A stretch of 64,000 nucleotides of DNA from Tetrahymena thermophila SB210 (Eukaryota > Ciliophora > Oligohymenophorea > Hymenostomatida > Tetrahymenidae): NCBI RefSeq assembly GCF_000189635.1, contig NW_002476413.1, positions 806,001-870,000 on the forward strand, in the 5' to 3' direction. How positions within the stretch are numbered: position 1 is the first letter of the stretch; each line of letters starts with the position of its first letter. Shown in pieces: positions 52,088-64,000 of this stretch. The notes below the pieces were generated by a model. The model made no database searches. It saw only the letters and a list, made by a program, of their open reading frames with translations, and was not told the DNA's origin. Position numbers and translations under genes: made by a program.

Positions 52088-55000
52088 ATGAAAAGGCATA
52101 GATCTATAGAGAGTCTATCATCTATATCATCAGAAAGCTCTGAAAGCGAAAGCGAAAGTGGAAGTGATAACGACGATTCAGAGGATTAGAGTAAAAAAAG
52201 CAAGAATAGTAATTAAAGTAATGATGGAGATTCAGTTGATAATAGAAAAAAGAGGCATCATAAGAAAAGGAAAGACAGGAAAAATCACTCTTAAAAGTAG
52301 GATTAGAGAAAAAAATCTATTAAAAGATAACAAACTCTAAGGATCGATGTAAATAGGTAAAAAACTATTACTCCTCAAGATCCTTCTCTTTAAAGGTAGA
52401 GATCTAAAAGTATTGATTCTCCTTAAAAGATAGAAATAAGGCCAAAAAAAAGGTAGATGACTTATTAAAACAATCATTTAAACATAAATAAAGTTTAAAA
52501 TGATGGAACTGCATTTTAATTTCATCCTCACAGCTAAAATAAGATATTGAATTAATAAAGAAGGCTTCAAAAAGCGAAAACTATTAATATAAATGATAAT
52601 TATTTAGTTTATAACAGTGGAGGTAATAGCAAACAAGAAACAAATGCAGACATAGACGAGGACTATAACTTATAGACAAATAATTCAAATAATAAAACTG
52701 GTAGCTAGACAGTAATAAGATAAAGAAAAAGAAGTAGTGTGGTTTCTAACATTTCAAATGAGTCTAATACTTCCTAATAGTATCTTTTTGATAAAAAATA
52801 ATAGCAACTTGGCCTAATAGTAAATTCAAATAATACACATTAAATACCTAGCTAAGCGCTAAAGGGTTAAATTCCAAATATAAATATACTTTCAGCAGAA
52901 AATGAAGAAGTTGATTAGCTTAAATTGGAAAAATAAGATTTAAAAAACTAATTAGTAGAAGAAAAGAAAAGAAAAAGTAAGTTAGAATTAATAAACAATA
53001 GCTTAGCTAAGGAATATGATTAGCAAAATCAGCTACTTAATACAATTAATAATAAACTTGACTTGAAGGCAAATAGCAACTAGATTATTTCATCAGAGAG
53101 AAATTATATCAGGAGAGCAAATGATATATCTGCCTTTGCCAGATAAACTAAAAGTAAAAAAAACAGCTTTTTGTACAAGATAGTTAACATATTAAATGTT
53201 TTAAACCCTTTCAAGTCATACTATAAGAAAATAAATTAGAAAATTGGAGATTCTGCTATAATTTATTTTGAATTTGTAACATATTTGATATTCCTTCATC
53301 TTGTTATAGCTATTTCTTATATGTATTTTTATTTTGACTACCTAATCAACTCTTCATAGAAATTTGATTCAAACTATTAGTCTTTTGTCAGCTATTTGAT
53401 GAGTCATAACTATACAAACAATACTCATGTTTCTTACACCATAACGTAAATTCTTTCTATACTAAAAATTCTTTCTGTTACAACTCATTCACAATAATTA
53501 AATAAATCAGAACATAGATTTTTTTACTAGCCAATTTTTTGAAAAAGAGAACTAATAAATCGTAAGATAATTTTTAAATCTCTCGATTAATTAATTAATT
53601 GGGTTGTCTATATTAAGTTATCAAATCAAGAAATCTATAAAATGATCAAATTGTCAATCATAATTATTGCTTAATTTAAAAATAAGATAATTATCAAATC
53701 CCCAATTTTACTTTCGAAGATTACTTAATCATTTTTATTAGAAAATTCATAATTATCAATAGAGTTAACTAAATATCAAATAAATTTATAATAATTGTTT
53801 ACAAAAAATTTAATTTTTATTAAAATTACTATGCTATCCTTTATAAATTTTTTAATTTTAATTTAAAAATATTCACAAAAATTAGATTTTTATTAGCATT
53901 GTTATAATATCTATCATTTATAAATTTATTAATTTTAATTAAAAATATTCACAAATATTAAATTTTTATTGACATTCTTATGCATTCTGTCATTAACAAA
54001 TTTTTTAATTTTAATTTAAAAATATTCACAAAAATTAGATTTTTATTGACATTTTTATAAAATCTATCATTTATAAATTTATTAACTTTAATTAAAAATA
54101 TTAACAAATATTAGATTTTTATTGACTATTTTAAGCTATTATTTTTAAATTTTCTAATTTAACTTAAAAATATTCACCAAAATTAGATTTTTGTTTAAAT
54201 TATTATGCATTCTATCATTTATAAATTTTCTAATTTTAATTTAAAAATATTCACAAAAATTATATTTTTATTGGCATTGTTATGCATGCTATCATTTATA
54301 AATTTTCTAATTTTAATTTGAAAATTTTCAAGCAAAAAATTTTAAAACAAAGAATTTGATTTTTTTAAATAAATAAATTAATTTTACCAATTTATTTTTA
54401 AAAATACTTTTTAGATTTATTTTAATGGTGATATTATAAATTTTAATGAATTTGATCAAGTATCTGCTTTAGGCAAGGGAAGAAGTTGCTTATAAAGCAT
54501 AATACAGCATAAAGCTGAAAGCTTTTAGATTAGTATTTAACAGTTGGGATATGAATATTTAGTAGCTAGATTATGTTGAGCGTATGAAAGTATCTTTGAT
54601 AAGCAGAATTAGAAATTTGATGCATTTCCGTTAAGGAAAAAAAATTGAAGGAATAGAAAATGAACTTAGCCAAAAGAAAAAAGACCTCAAAGCGATAAAT
54701 GGATTTTAGAAACTACTTATGATAGTTACTATCTTCTTATTAAATGTGGCATTTGTAATTTGCAGCTTAATTATAACAAGCTTAATTGTTAATTCATAGA
54801 CTATGCAGACGACTAATATAATATTTGTTAACTAAATACTCATATCTCTAGGAGTTTCAATTACTGCTTACACTTCTGGATATTTCTTGAAGATACTTAC
54901 AGTGTGTGAATCATGGTTTCATACCTCATTTAAGAACATCCATATTGTATAATACTTCAAGATGCTATTTGCACATTTATTAGTTCTTGCTCTTTACATA

Positions 55001-56194
55001 TATTTAAATATTTCACAAATCAAATACTAAAATGAGACATTCTAATTTTTAATGTTTTAAACTGTTCCATTTTATTCACAAACCTTCAGCTGTCCAGAAG
55101 AATAGTTTTGCTATAGCTTATTGAGTTTGATATTTGCTTACACCCTAACTTGCTTATTCATATAATATTTGCCTACAATAAAAAGTATTCTATTTAATTT
55201 TATTTGTACTCCTACAAGAACTTTATCATAGACCGAGCGCTCTTTCTATAATCTTTCTACATTCAATCCTCTTGATAATTTAATTCCTTTGATTATTCTA
55301 AATATCCTAGCAGTGTGTATTGCACCGTTGTTTCCGTTCATTTTTATAGTAACTGTTATATTAATAATGCTAGTATTTTTCCATAACTATTTATATGTTG
55401 GAAGGTATAAAATGGCAAGCTTTGAAATAATCGATAAGCATTAATGTAGAAACTTAATAATTCAATTTTATACTCTTTGTAATGTTTTGGCCTTCATATT
55501 CTTTGGATTTTTGCTATCTCTAGATTACTAAAAAACTTTTTTTAATGCTAGCTAAGTCGATATGCAAAGAACTTGTGGTTCATTTTAAACAGGAGAAACT
55601 CCTATCTCAGTATTTTAATCATACTTAAACTAAAGCAGTTTTATTGCGGACTTTTATGAGTTCATAAACTTTAGACCTTTTCTTTGGGCATTTTTACTAT
55701 TATTTTTGTTTGCCTTTCTAATTAAAAATTCAACTCAACAAGAATGGAAGAATTAGTATAAATAAAAGTAAAAAGAGTTAGATATAATTAAAAATCACTA
55801 CTAACAATAATTGAATAATATTTAAGAGAAAATCACCTCAGTTAGATAAAACTTTAACATAAACAATAGCCCTAAAAATTTTTATACACCTCCAAATAGT
55901 AAACATACTCTACAAAGAGATAGCTATCAAAATTCAACAGGTAAAAATTCTCCTATCAATACGAATACTCCACCTTAAATCTAAAACTAAAATGGATCTT
56001 CCACACCTATTTAAGGTGGGTCAGGCTAGTTAAATAGTTAAACTTCCTTAAACAACATGCAAAAAGATATAAATAATATATCTCGTCCTTCTCTATTTCA
56101 AAGAACCCTTAAATAATCTGCATCATATGTAGGAATAGGAAACTTAGTTAATCCCTTAGACTCTTTTTCAGCAGCTGTAAATAGATTTTCATGA
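52088..56194 (+). CDS. TMC-like (transmembrane channel-like) membrane protein
   Basis: Three exons (52088-53445, 53511-53561, 54415-56194) give 3,189 nt, or 1,062 residues. Residues 1-380 are a cytosolic Ser/Glu, Lys and Gln/Asn-rich region beginning with a SESSESESES acidic run. The first membrane span follows IGDSAIIYFEF (~385-418). A second span is rebuilt across exons 2-3 (FILMVILQILMNLIKYLL). It is followed by the amphipathic segment KLKAFRLVFNSWDMNIQQ near residue 512, which resembles the WD-containing stretch of TMC proteins. At least seven further spans follow, including IAPLFPFIFIVTVIL. TMC proteins form mechanosensory channel complexes in animals. The canonical TMC signature CWETxVGQE is not found, and the wider OSCA/anoctamin superfamily is the alternative. 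The C-terminus is a Q/N/S-rich tail. Exon 2 was chosen because it is the option that keeps both frames. Confidence 0.6.
53808..54320. repeat. Intronic minisatellite, ~76-bp unit
   Basis: Within intron 2 (53562-54414) of the TMC-like gene, about six and a half imperfect copies of a ~76-bp A/T-rich unit run in tandem. Each contains AAAAATATTCACAAAAATTA followed by TTTTTATTG and ATCATTTATAAATTT. Copies differ by scattered substitutions, and one is shortened. Confidence 0.85.
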
Positions 56195-56689
56195 ATATAA
56201 ACACTAACTACTAAAATAAATATATAAATATTAAAATAATCATATAAATAATAACTTATTTAAAAAGCTTCTGTGTAAATTTATAAATTAAATTAATGTA
56301 TTTTAGCTATATTTGCAAATTGTATTTTGACTTAATATTATATCTAATTTTTTATTTAAAAGTTATAAATAGTAGAAAGGGTATTTATTATACAATACAA
56401 TCCTAACTAAATCAAATTAAATTTTAACAATATTTATAGGATATATGTTTTTTATATATTAACACAATTCTATGTTAACTCTAATTTATTAAAATTTAAA
56501 ATTTGAAATTAATTAACACCTAAAAAATACCAGTAAATTTTTTTGAATGTGGGTGTTAATAATAGAATAAAAGTAGTTAAAATTGATAAATTAATAAAAA
56601 TAATAAATAGCAAAAAAAAAAGTTAATAGTAAGAAAATTTATCTTACTTATTTAATATTTTCTCCATAGGTTTATAATAAATATTTAAA
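56195..56689. other. Intergenic region downstream of the TMC-like gene
   Basis: A/T-rich with no recognised feature. Confidence 0.55.
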
Positions 56690-56884
56690 ATGGGTAATGT
56701 AGAAAATTAAAATTGCAAAGGAGGTAGGCAAAATATCATAGAAGATAATAAAGATAATTCAGGTATTGAAATTCCGCTGACTGGATACATAATGTCAGCA
56801 GAATTTCAATAAGGTTTTATTTAAAATTTGAAAGCTAAGTAGCCTTCTTGCTTTTATTGTTTTAATTTGTCAGAATTTATCTGA
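56690..56884 (+). CDS. Possible short protein with N-myristoylation-like start
   Basis: An open frame of 64 codons from ATG (56690) to TGA (56882-56884), using TAA/TAG as Gln four times. It begins MGNVENQNCKGG, compatible with N-terminal myristoylation (Gly2), and continues with IEIPLTGYIMS and SCFYCFN. Base composition is less A/T-biased than the surroundings. It overlaps two hairpins, so the same stretch could instead be a structured RNA or the first exon of a longer gene. I know no family. Confidence 0.35.
56765..56810. repeat. Long hairpin, 17-bp arms and 12-nt loop
   Basis: The left arm ATTGAAATTCCGCTGAC (56765-56781) pairs with the right arm GTCAGCAGAATTTCAAT (56794-56810), with one G:T wobble. 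A second, short inverted repeat, TGTCAG (56868-56873) with CTGACA (56881-56886), lies just downstream. Confidence 0.8.
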
Positions 56885-57221
56885 CAGATCTACCTGTGAT
56901 TTTATTAAAAAGTAAGGCCATTTAATTTTTTATGAAAAATTAATTTTTTTGCTATTTTAAAAAGTCTGGGCTTGCTAAAAATAATGGGATTTAATTATAA
57001 AATATGAGAAACTAAGGTATTTAATATTTTTTAGAAGAATATAGAAAATAAAAAGAGTGAAGAGTAAGTAAATTATTTTATGTATGTATGATATATTATT
57101 AATTATTTATGAAAAATAATTAATTTTTTATAGTTTTTATTTAAATTATTTATAAAGTTATAAAAATACTTATTATTTATTTAATCATTTTATAAAAATT
57201 TAGTTTATCATAATTTTCACA
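56885..57221. other. A/T-rich spacer
   Basis: About 340 bp between the short ORF and the 3' end of the minus-strand secreted protein. It contains GTAAGG and AAAAAG motifs that could be splice sites, but no coding sequence follows them convincingly. Confidence 0.5.
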
Positions 57222-57566
57222 TCAGCAAACAACGTCGTAATCATATTAAGTACTAGAATATGTAGAATCATTAGATTATTCCAATGAAGTAACTGTATTT
57301 TCTTCTAGACAATATTAAAGCTAATAGGAGTATCCATAAGAATTTAAGAAGGTAAGTGTAAATCTTACAGGAACTGAACATTTGTTTTAAAGGTAAAATA
57401 AAGTACTGGTACTTCCAGTTTTTTTGGATACAGTTGAACAACTCTAATCAGCAAAAATATCTCTTTATTTTTAAAGACTTTAACCTTCGTTATAAGCAAC
57501 AAAATAGCTTGCTACAGAAATCAAAGTAGCAGCAGCGATCAAAATTATAAAAATATCCTTTCTCAT
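57222..57566 (-). CDS. Small secreted four-cysteine protein 2
   Basis: On the minus strand the frame runs from ATG (57564-57566) to TGA (57222-57224), giving 114 residues, with TAA/TAG as Gln throughout. It has a signal peptide (MRKDIFIILIAAATLISVAS) and a Ser/Thr/Tyr-rich mature part with exactly four cysteines, C43, C63, C86 and C114, the last being the final residue. Spacing is C-x19-C-x22-C-x27-C, against C-x19-C-x23-C-x24-C for the protein at 34290-34607. Sequence identity between the two is otherwise low, so the shared scaffold points to a divergent family of secreted peptides or surface proteins. Function is unknown. Confidence 0.75.
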
Positions 57567-59207
57567 TAATTTATTTCAGATTTGCTTTTTTTTAATTAAA
57601 TTAAATATTATATGAATTACGCATATTTTGAATATTATATTAGATGATGGATAAAACAATAGATCAGACAATATTTTTCTGATAGAAACATATTAAATTC
57701 TTTTATTGTTCATATTTTTAATCTTTTGATATAAAATATGAATTAAATAAAGAATTATAAAAACTAGTTATGAAAGGCAATTAATTCTAACAAGCAGATA
57801 AATGCCTTTGAGATGTATTTAAATAGAGTAATTTTATTAATATATTATAAATATAAAAGTATATCTACAATAAATACTGCTTTTGGTATACTTATTTATT
57901 TACAAAGTAGCATACTATTTACAAATGAGAAAAAGAAAGAATATGTATTTAATTATAAGCAAAACTTAAGTGGGAAATGTTTTCTGAGAAATAATTGGCT
58001 TTTTGTTAAATATTTTTGAAATGAAAAAGTTCCCATTATATTAATTATTCAACTATCCTTAACTATAAATTAGTGTGCAATTTACTCAATCAAAATTTTA
58101 TAAGATTAAAAACAAATTAATTTCTTGTTGGACAGTAAATTTTTTATGATATATTTCTTATCAAGCATGATAATAAATTGTATTTATCAAATTTTGAATT
58201 ATTTGTTTAAAAAAAAGCTAAAATATAAATGCTTTCTTATTCAAAATAGTTCTTATAAAAGCACAACACAATATTTATCAAAAATTCTGTCCCTTTTGTT
58301 TTTAATCATAAAATGGAATCATGATTTTTTCATAATTTTAAAAAAACTAGTCTACCAACATTAATTTCAAAATAAATTTTTCTAAAATTTTCATTCAATT
58401 TAAAATTAATACAATACTTTTTTATTTTTCCTCATATTATTTAAAGATCAAAATGTTTATCAAAAATTTCAGGAAACTATTGAAAATAAATTAATGAAGA
58501 TTTAAAGAGCTTTTTTGAAAAGGAAATAAAATTAAACAAATAATTTATGCAATAAACCCTCATTATTTAAAACATTCTCCTCCCCCTTTCCATATTAAAA
58601 GTTATTTGAGAGTATTAAGCTATTACAAGATACTAAGAAAGCTGGTTTAACTTTAAAAATAAAAATTGAGAATTTAGAATAAAACACAAATTTATATTAA
58701 AATTTTTTTAAATGAAAAAGAATTATATAATCAAAAATTTATATAACAAACGAGCAGCATGAATTTTCTCAAACCCTCAAATTTTTTAATAATTCAAAAT
58801 AGAAAAATAAAATTATTTTTCAAAATGTAGCACTAATTAATTTAAATTAGCCTTAATCATTTAAAATTATAATATATTAATAGTAATTAATACTTAAAAC
58901 AAAAATAAATATATGAATTTTTATTATTATTTAAAGCCCAATAATCAAAATATAAATTTGAATTTTTTTTACTCTTTATAAAACAATAATAAAGTGTATT
59001 TTGAGAACAACTATAGCTCGAAAATTATGTATGCTATAAAGATTATTTGGGTAATTGATCTATAAAAAAATTTAAAATAGTAAAATATTAGGAAAAAATG
59101 CAACATTAATATATAGATATGAAAGTGTGTGTACAAGTTTATAATTTTATTTGGCTTTATAGCAAATTAATTTTTATAGGTAATTTAATATTTAGTAGTT
59201 ATTAATT
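57567..59207. other. Long intergenic region
   Basis: The left end is the 5' region of the secreted-protein gene; the right end is the 3' flank of HSP70. Between them is A/T-rich sequence with one striking pyrimidine tract at 58575-58590 (TTCTCCTCCCCCTTTC). Two short standard-code ORFs (57813-58019, 58125-58364) show no recognisable motif, and I do not call them. Confidence 0.5.
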
Positions 59208-61148
<1,941 letters not shown>

Positions 61149-62288
61149 TTTTGTAAACTTTTTTAATTATTTGTTTGAGTCGCTTTTTGAAGATTTTTGT
61201 TGAGAGTGTTTTTTTTGTTTTTTTGAATTAATTGATTATTTATTTTTGATCAAATTTCTTTTTAGCTGTTTAAAGCGAAAAAAATTTCTGATAGAATTGT
61301 TGGAAATTTTATTTTTTTTAATTTGAAGTGTATTTTTTAATAACAAAAGAATTTTAGAAATCAGTAAATTGTTTCTAAATTATTAAATATCCTTTATGAA
61401 TAAATTGATTATTAATAGCAAATAAGAAAAAGGAAAGATTAAAAAATCTTATTATTAATTTTAGAAAGATTAAAAAAAATTGATTATAAACTAAAACTTA
61501 CAAATAATTAATTATCTATCACAAACCAAACAACCAAATTTTTTTAAAAATATTTTAAAATTAAAAAATTAGCTATAACACTCACTTAATTATCAGCAGA
61601 AATATAAAAATAAATATTTTGCTAAAATGTATTTATTTATTGATAAATTTATATTATTCAAATATAACAATTATTACTATTTAGATAGATTAAAAACTTC
61701 TATTAAAATTAATTTGATTTAGAAGTTTTCTCTTTTTCTTTAAAGTAAATAATTAATAAATTAATATAGAAATTAAGATATTTTGTTTAAAAGTTCCTTT
61801 TTTAATTATATAATGAATATTTTTTAGTTTTATTAATTCATGTTTTGTAAACAAATATTGCTTGCAAATTACATAGCTAAAATATCTGACAATATAAATT
61901 TAAGGAATTGTTTAATTTTAGTTATTTTCAATTTATAATATTTTTAAGATTTGCTTGCACTTAATTTAATTTGCTTTATTTTGTTCAGATTGTTTAAAAT
62001 TAGTTTTTTAAATCTAAATAAATGAAAAAAAATATTTTCAATGATAACATAAAACACATTCAAATATTATTTAGAATAATTCAGTCAAATAAATTAATTT
62101 TAATTCTTAAAATGTAAAATTTATTTAAAGGAAATTATGTAAGACAGATTAATTAAATATTAAGTTTTAAAATAGATGCTTTCTTTGTAAATTTCCATAT
62201 AAATTAAACTTAAAAAAATATAAACCAAAACAAGCAAGAACAATTTTTATGAAAAGGCATTAATATCTATTTATATTTAACCCTAAAT
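61149..62288. other. Intergenic region upstream of HSP70
   Basis: A/T-rich. The first few hundred bases form the HSP70 5' region and contain scattered GAA/TTC triplets that do not keep the 5-bp phasing of a heat-shock element. No other feature recognised. Confidence 0.5.
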
Positions 62289-62990
62289 ATTAATAAGAAA
62301 ATACATTCAAGAGCATAATTAAATTATAAATAAATAATCTATCTAAAATGAAAATTACTTTAAGAGAAATAACTGAAAAAATTATTAAATAAAATAATTA
62401 TTTAATATAAAATAAAAATATTTATTATTTATTTGGAATAAAAAATTTAATTTAGAATATTATGTTTATATAATTAATGTTTCTATTTTTAAATTAAAGA
62501 GTTTTAATAAACATAAATTAATTTTAAATTTTGCCATTTGAATCAGAATAAATAATTAGCAAACACTAAGAAGGATTTTATTAGAATTATACTAATAAGA
62601 AATCTACTAAAAACAACAAAAACAAAATTATCTATAAAACATTAATAAGAAAATACACTCAAGAGCATAATTAAATTATAAATAAATAATCTATCTAAAA
62701 TGAAAATTACTTTAAGAGAAATAACTGAAAAAATTATTAAATAAAATAATTATTTAATATAAAATAAAAATATTTTTTATTCATTTGTAATAAAAAATTA
62801 ACTTTAGAATATTATGTTTATTTAATTAATGTTTCTATTTTTAAATTAAAGAGTTTTAATAAACATAAATTAATTTTAAAATTTGTAATTTGAATCAGAA
62901 TAAATAATTAGCAAACACTAAGAAGGATTTTATTAGAATTATAATAATAAGAAATCTACTAAAAACAAATAACAAAAACAAAATTAATAC
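62289..62990. repeat. Two tandem copies of a ~352-bp unit
   Basis: The unit starting ATTAATAAGAAAATACA at 62289 recurs at 62641, immediately after the first copy ends. The copies match over ~345 bp with only a few substitutions and small indels. The unit is A/T-rich and non-coding as far as I can see. Confidence 0.9.
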
Positions 62991-63456
62991 AAAATTGCAT
63001 AATTAAAAAAATTTATAAAGGAATTAAGATAATTAAGTTAGAAAAATGACAAATTTGAGTTAAAATTGTTTGTACTAATCATAAGAGGTCAAGCAATTTT
63101 TTTATTAGAATGAAATCTTGCTGATATGCATTTATTCTCTATAAATGATTAATTGTGTTAATGATTATTAATTTAGATCATAATTTTAATAATTAGCTTT
63201 AGAAATTTTAGAGAAGATAAATAATTTACAACTCTGCGAGTCAGTCAATTAGTTATTTAGTTAGTTATTAAGTCAATTATTATATTTGTTTACTTTAAAT
63301 AAATATTATATAAAAGCATTTGTTTCTTCAATATATGTGTAAGTGAATACTTTAAATTTAATTTTATTCTTTTTTTGTATTCACAAACTACATTATAATT
63401 TTAAATTGTTTTTAGACTAAAATAGATTTTTTTGTTAATTTATCAAAAGTAATTTT
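62991..63456. other. Intergenic region
   Basis: A/T-rich sequence between the 352-bp duplication and the 3' end of the phosphodiesterase gene. No feature recognised. Confidence 0.55.
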
Positions 63457-64000
63457 TCAATTCTTGCTCAAATCGTCTTCAATTTATTTAATATTTTTAG
63501 CTAGTTACTCAGGGAGAACTTGAAGTTAGGGTATTAAATTTCCTAATTCCTTCCACAAAGGCATCAAAAGAGAGCTCGAGAAGAAAATCTACCCTTTTCT
63601 GAAAGCTTACTTTCCAGTATATTGCAAAAATGTTGTAACAGGAACTCCTTTTTATTCTTCTTTAATAGTCTATTTTAATATTTAAGAAATAAAATTGATT
63701 CATTTTTTTGAATATATTTGGTCGTTTTCTAATAAAGTGAATAAATATTTTGTTTTTACTTAGTCATGGAATTCCTAACTTAATAAGTAGCACCAGTTCA
63801 TATAATTATCAAATGAGTAACAGGGATTACCTATATCGCAAGCATGTATCATTATATTAGTTAAAAACTATTTATTATTATTTATTTGCTATTAATTATT
63901 TTAAATGTATTTTTTTAATTTTACTTCTCTATCCTATTCCGAATCCTTGTTGAAAGCTAAGTATTTATCTAAAGGATCAGCATTTTCTGGGTTTTATTTT
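63457..64000 (-). CDS. 3',5'-cyclic-nucleotide phosphodiesterase, C-terminal part (partial)
   Basis: On the minus strand three exons are visible: 63925 to beyond 64000, 63760-63867 and 63457-63669, with TGA at 63457-63459. The middle exon reads LTNIMIHACDIGNPCYSF and then LLSQEFHDQ; the last reads EEQKGVPVTTFLQYTG and ends in a helix with MPLWKEL. These are the late metal-ligand Asp region (HACDIGNP) and the C-terminal helices of class I phosphodiesterase catalytic domains, which hydrolyse cAMP or cGMP to the 5'-monophosphate. Introns are 90 nt (63670-63759) and 57 nt (63868-63924). The N-terminal regulatory part, and so the substrate preference, lies outside the window. Confidence 0.9.

Noticed and set aside
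53808..54320. Regularly spaced repeats considered as a CRISPR-like array
   Set aside because: The whole 76-bp unit repeats with substitutions, so there are no unique spacers. It lies in a ciliate intron.
57813..58364. Two plus-strand ORFs of 68 and 79 codons
   Set aside because: Compositionally like the surrounding spacer, with no conserved pattern. I could not extend or splice them into anything convincing.
61260..61310. Possible heat-shock element upstream of HSP70 (GAA...TTC...GAA)
   Set aside because: The triplets are 8-9 bp apart centre to centre, not in the 5-bp phase needed for HSF binding. Such triplets are frequent in this A/T-rich DNA.

Overview
The window looks like macronuclear DNA of an oligohymenophorean ciliate, most likely Tetrahymena or a close relative. 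It is very A+T-rich. The genes only read through if TAA and TAG encode glutamine and TGA is the sole stop. The HSP70 gene is the cleanest proof, because it stays open for 646 codons only under that code. Introns begin GTA and end AG and are mostly 50 nt or longer, which argues against Paramecium. Standard-code ORF finding breaks nearly every real gene here.

Layout. Positions 1-26,550 hold a head-to-tail tandem array: the 3' end of one gene (1-314) and five complete paralogues (952-5719, 6484-10964, 11544-16488, 17158-21490, 22131-26550). Each has nine exons in the same phases and encodes about 1,220-1,260 residues: an N-terminal membrane anchor, an ectodomain with a Cache-type core, a second membrane segment, a long variable linker, TPR-like repeats, and a C-terminal domain that resembles a von Willebrand A fold without its metal-binding motif. 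Positions 26,551-30,500 hold a duplicated multi-pass membrane protein whose second copy is 5'-truncated next to a 40-bp palindrome. Positions 31,840-37,930 hold two near-identical copies of a RING-like zinc-finger gene, with a small secreted four-cysteine protein (minus strand) between them.

Positions 38,962-48,143 hold one very large gene: a beta-propeller-like N-terminus, a beta-helix region with GGA(I/L) motifs, a Cys-rich EGF-like region, a membrane bundle and a cytosolic tail. Positions 48,510-51,282 hold a leucine-rich-repeat gene with nine successive exons of exactly 90 nt, one repeat per exon, all in phase 2. Positions 52,088-56,194 encode a TMC-like channel with a minisatellite in its long intron. 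The rest holds a short possible gene containing hairpins (56,690), a second secreted four-cysteine protein (57,222-57,566, minus) matching the first in cysteine spacing, a cytosolic HSP70 (59,208-61,148, minus), a 352-bp tandem duplication, and the C-terminal part of a cyclic-nucleotide phosphodiesterase (63,457 to the window end, minus).

How the genes may fit together. Many encode surface or signalling products: putative Cache sensors, a giant surface protein, secreted cysteine peptides, a TMC-like channel and a cyclic-nucleotide phosphodiesterase. No operon logic is expected in a ciliate, and I see no physical sign that these genes act together beyond the tandem families. Splice sites were assigned by comparing paralogues and are strong for the Cache array, the LRR gene and the phosphodiesterase. 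They are less certain inside the giant gene.
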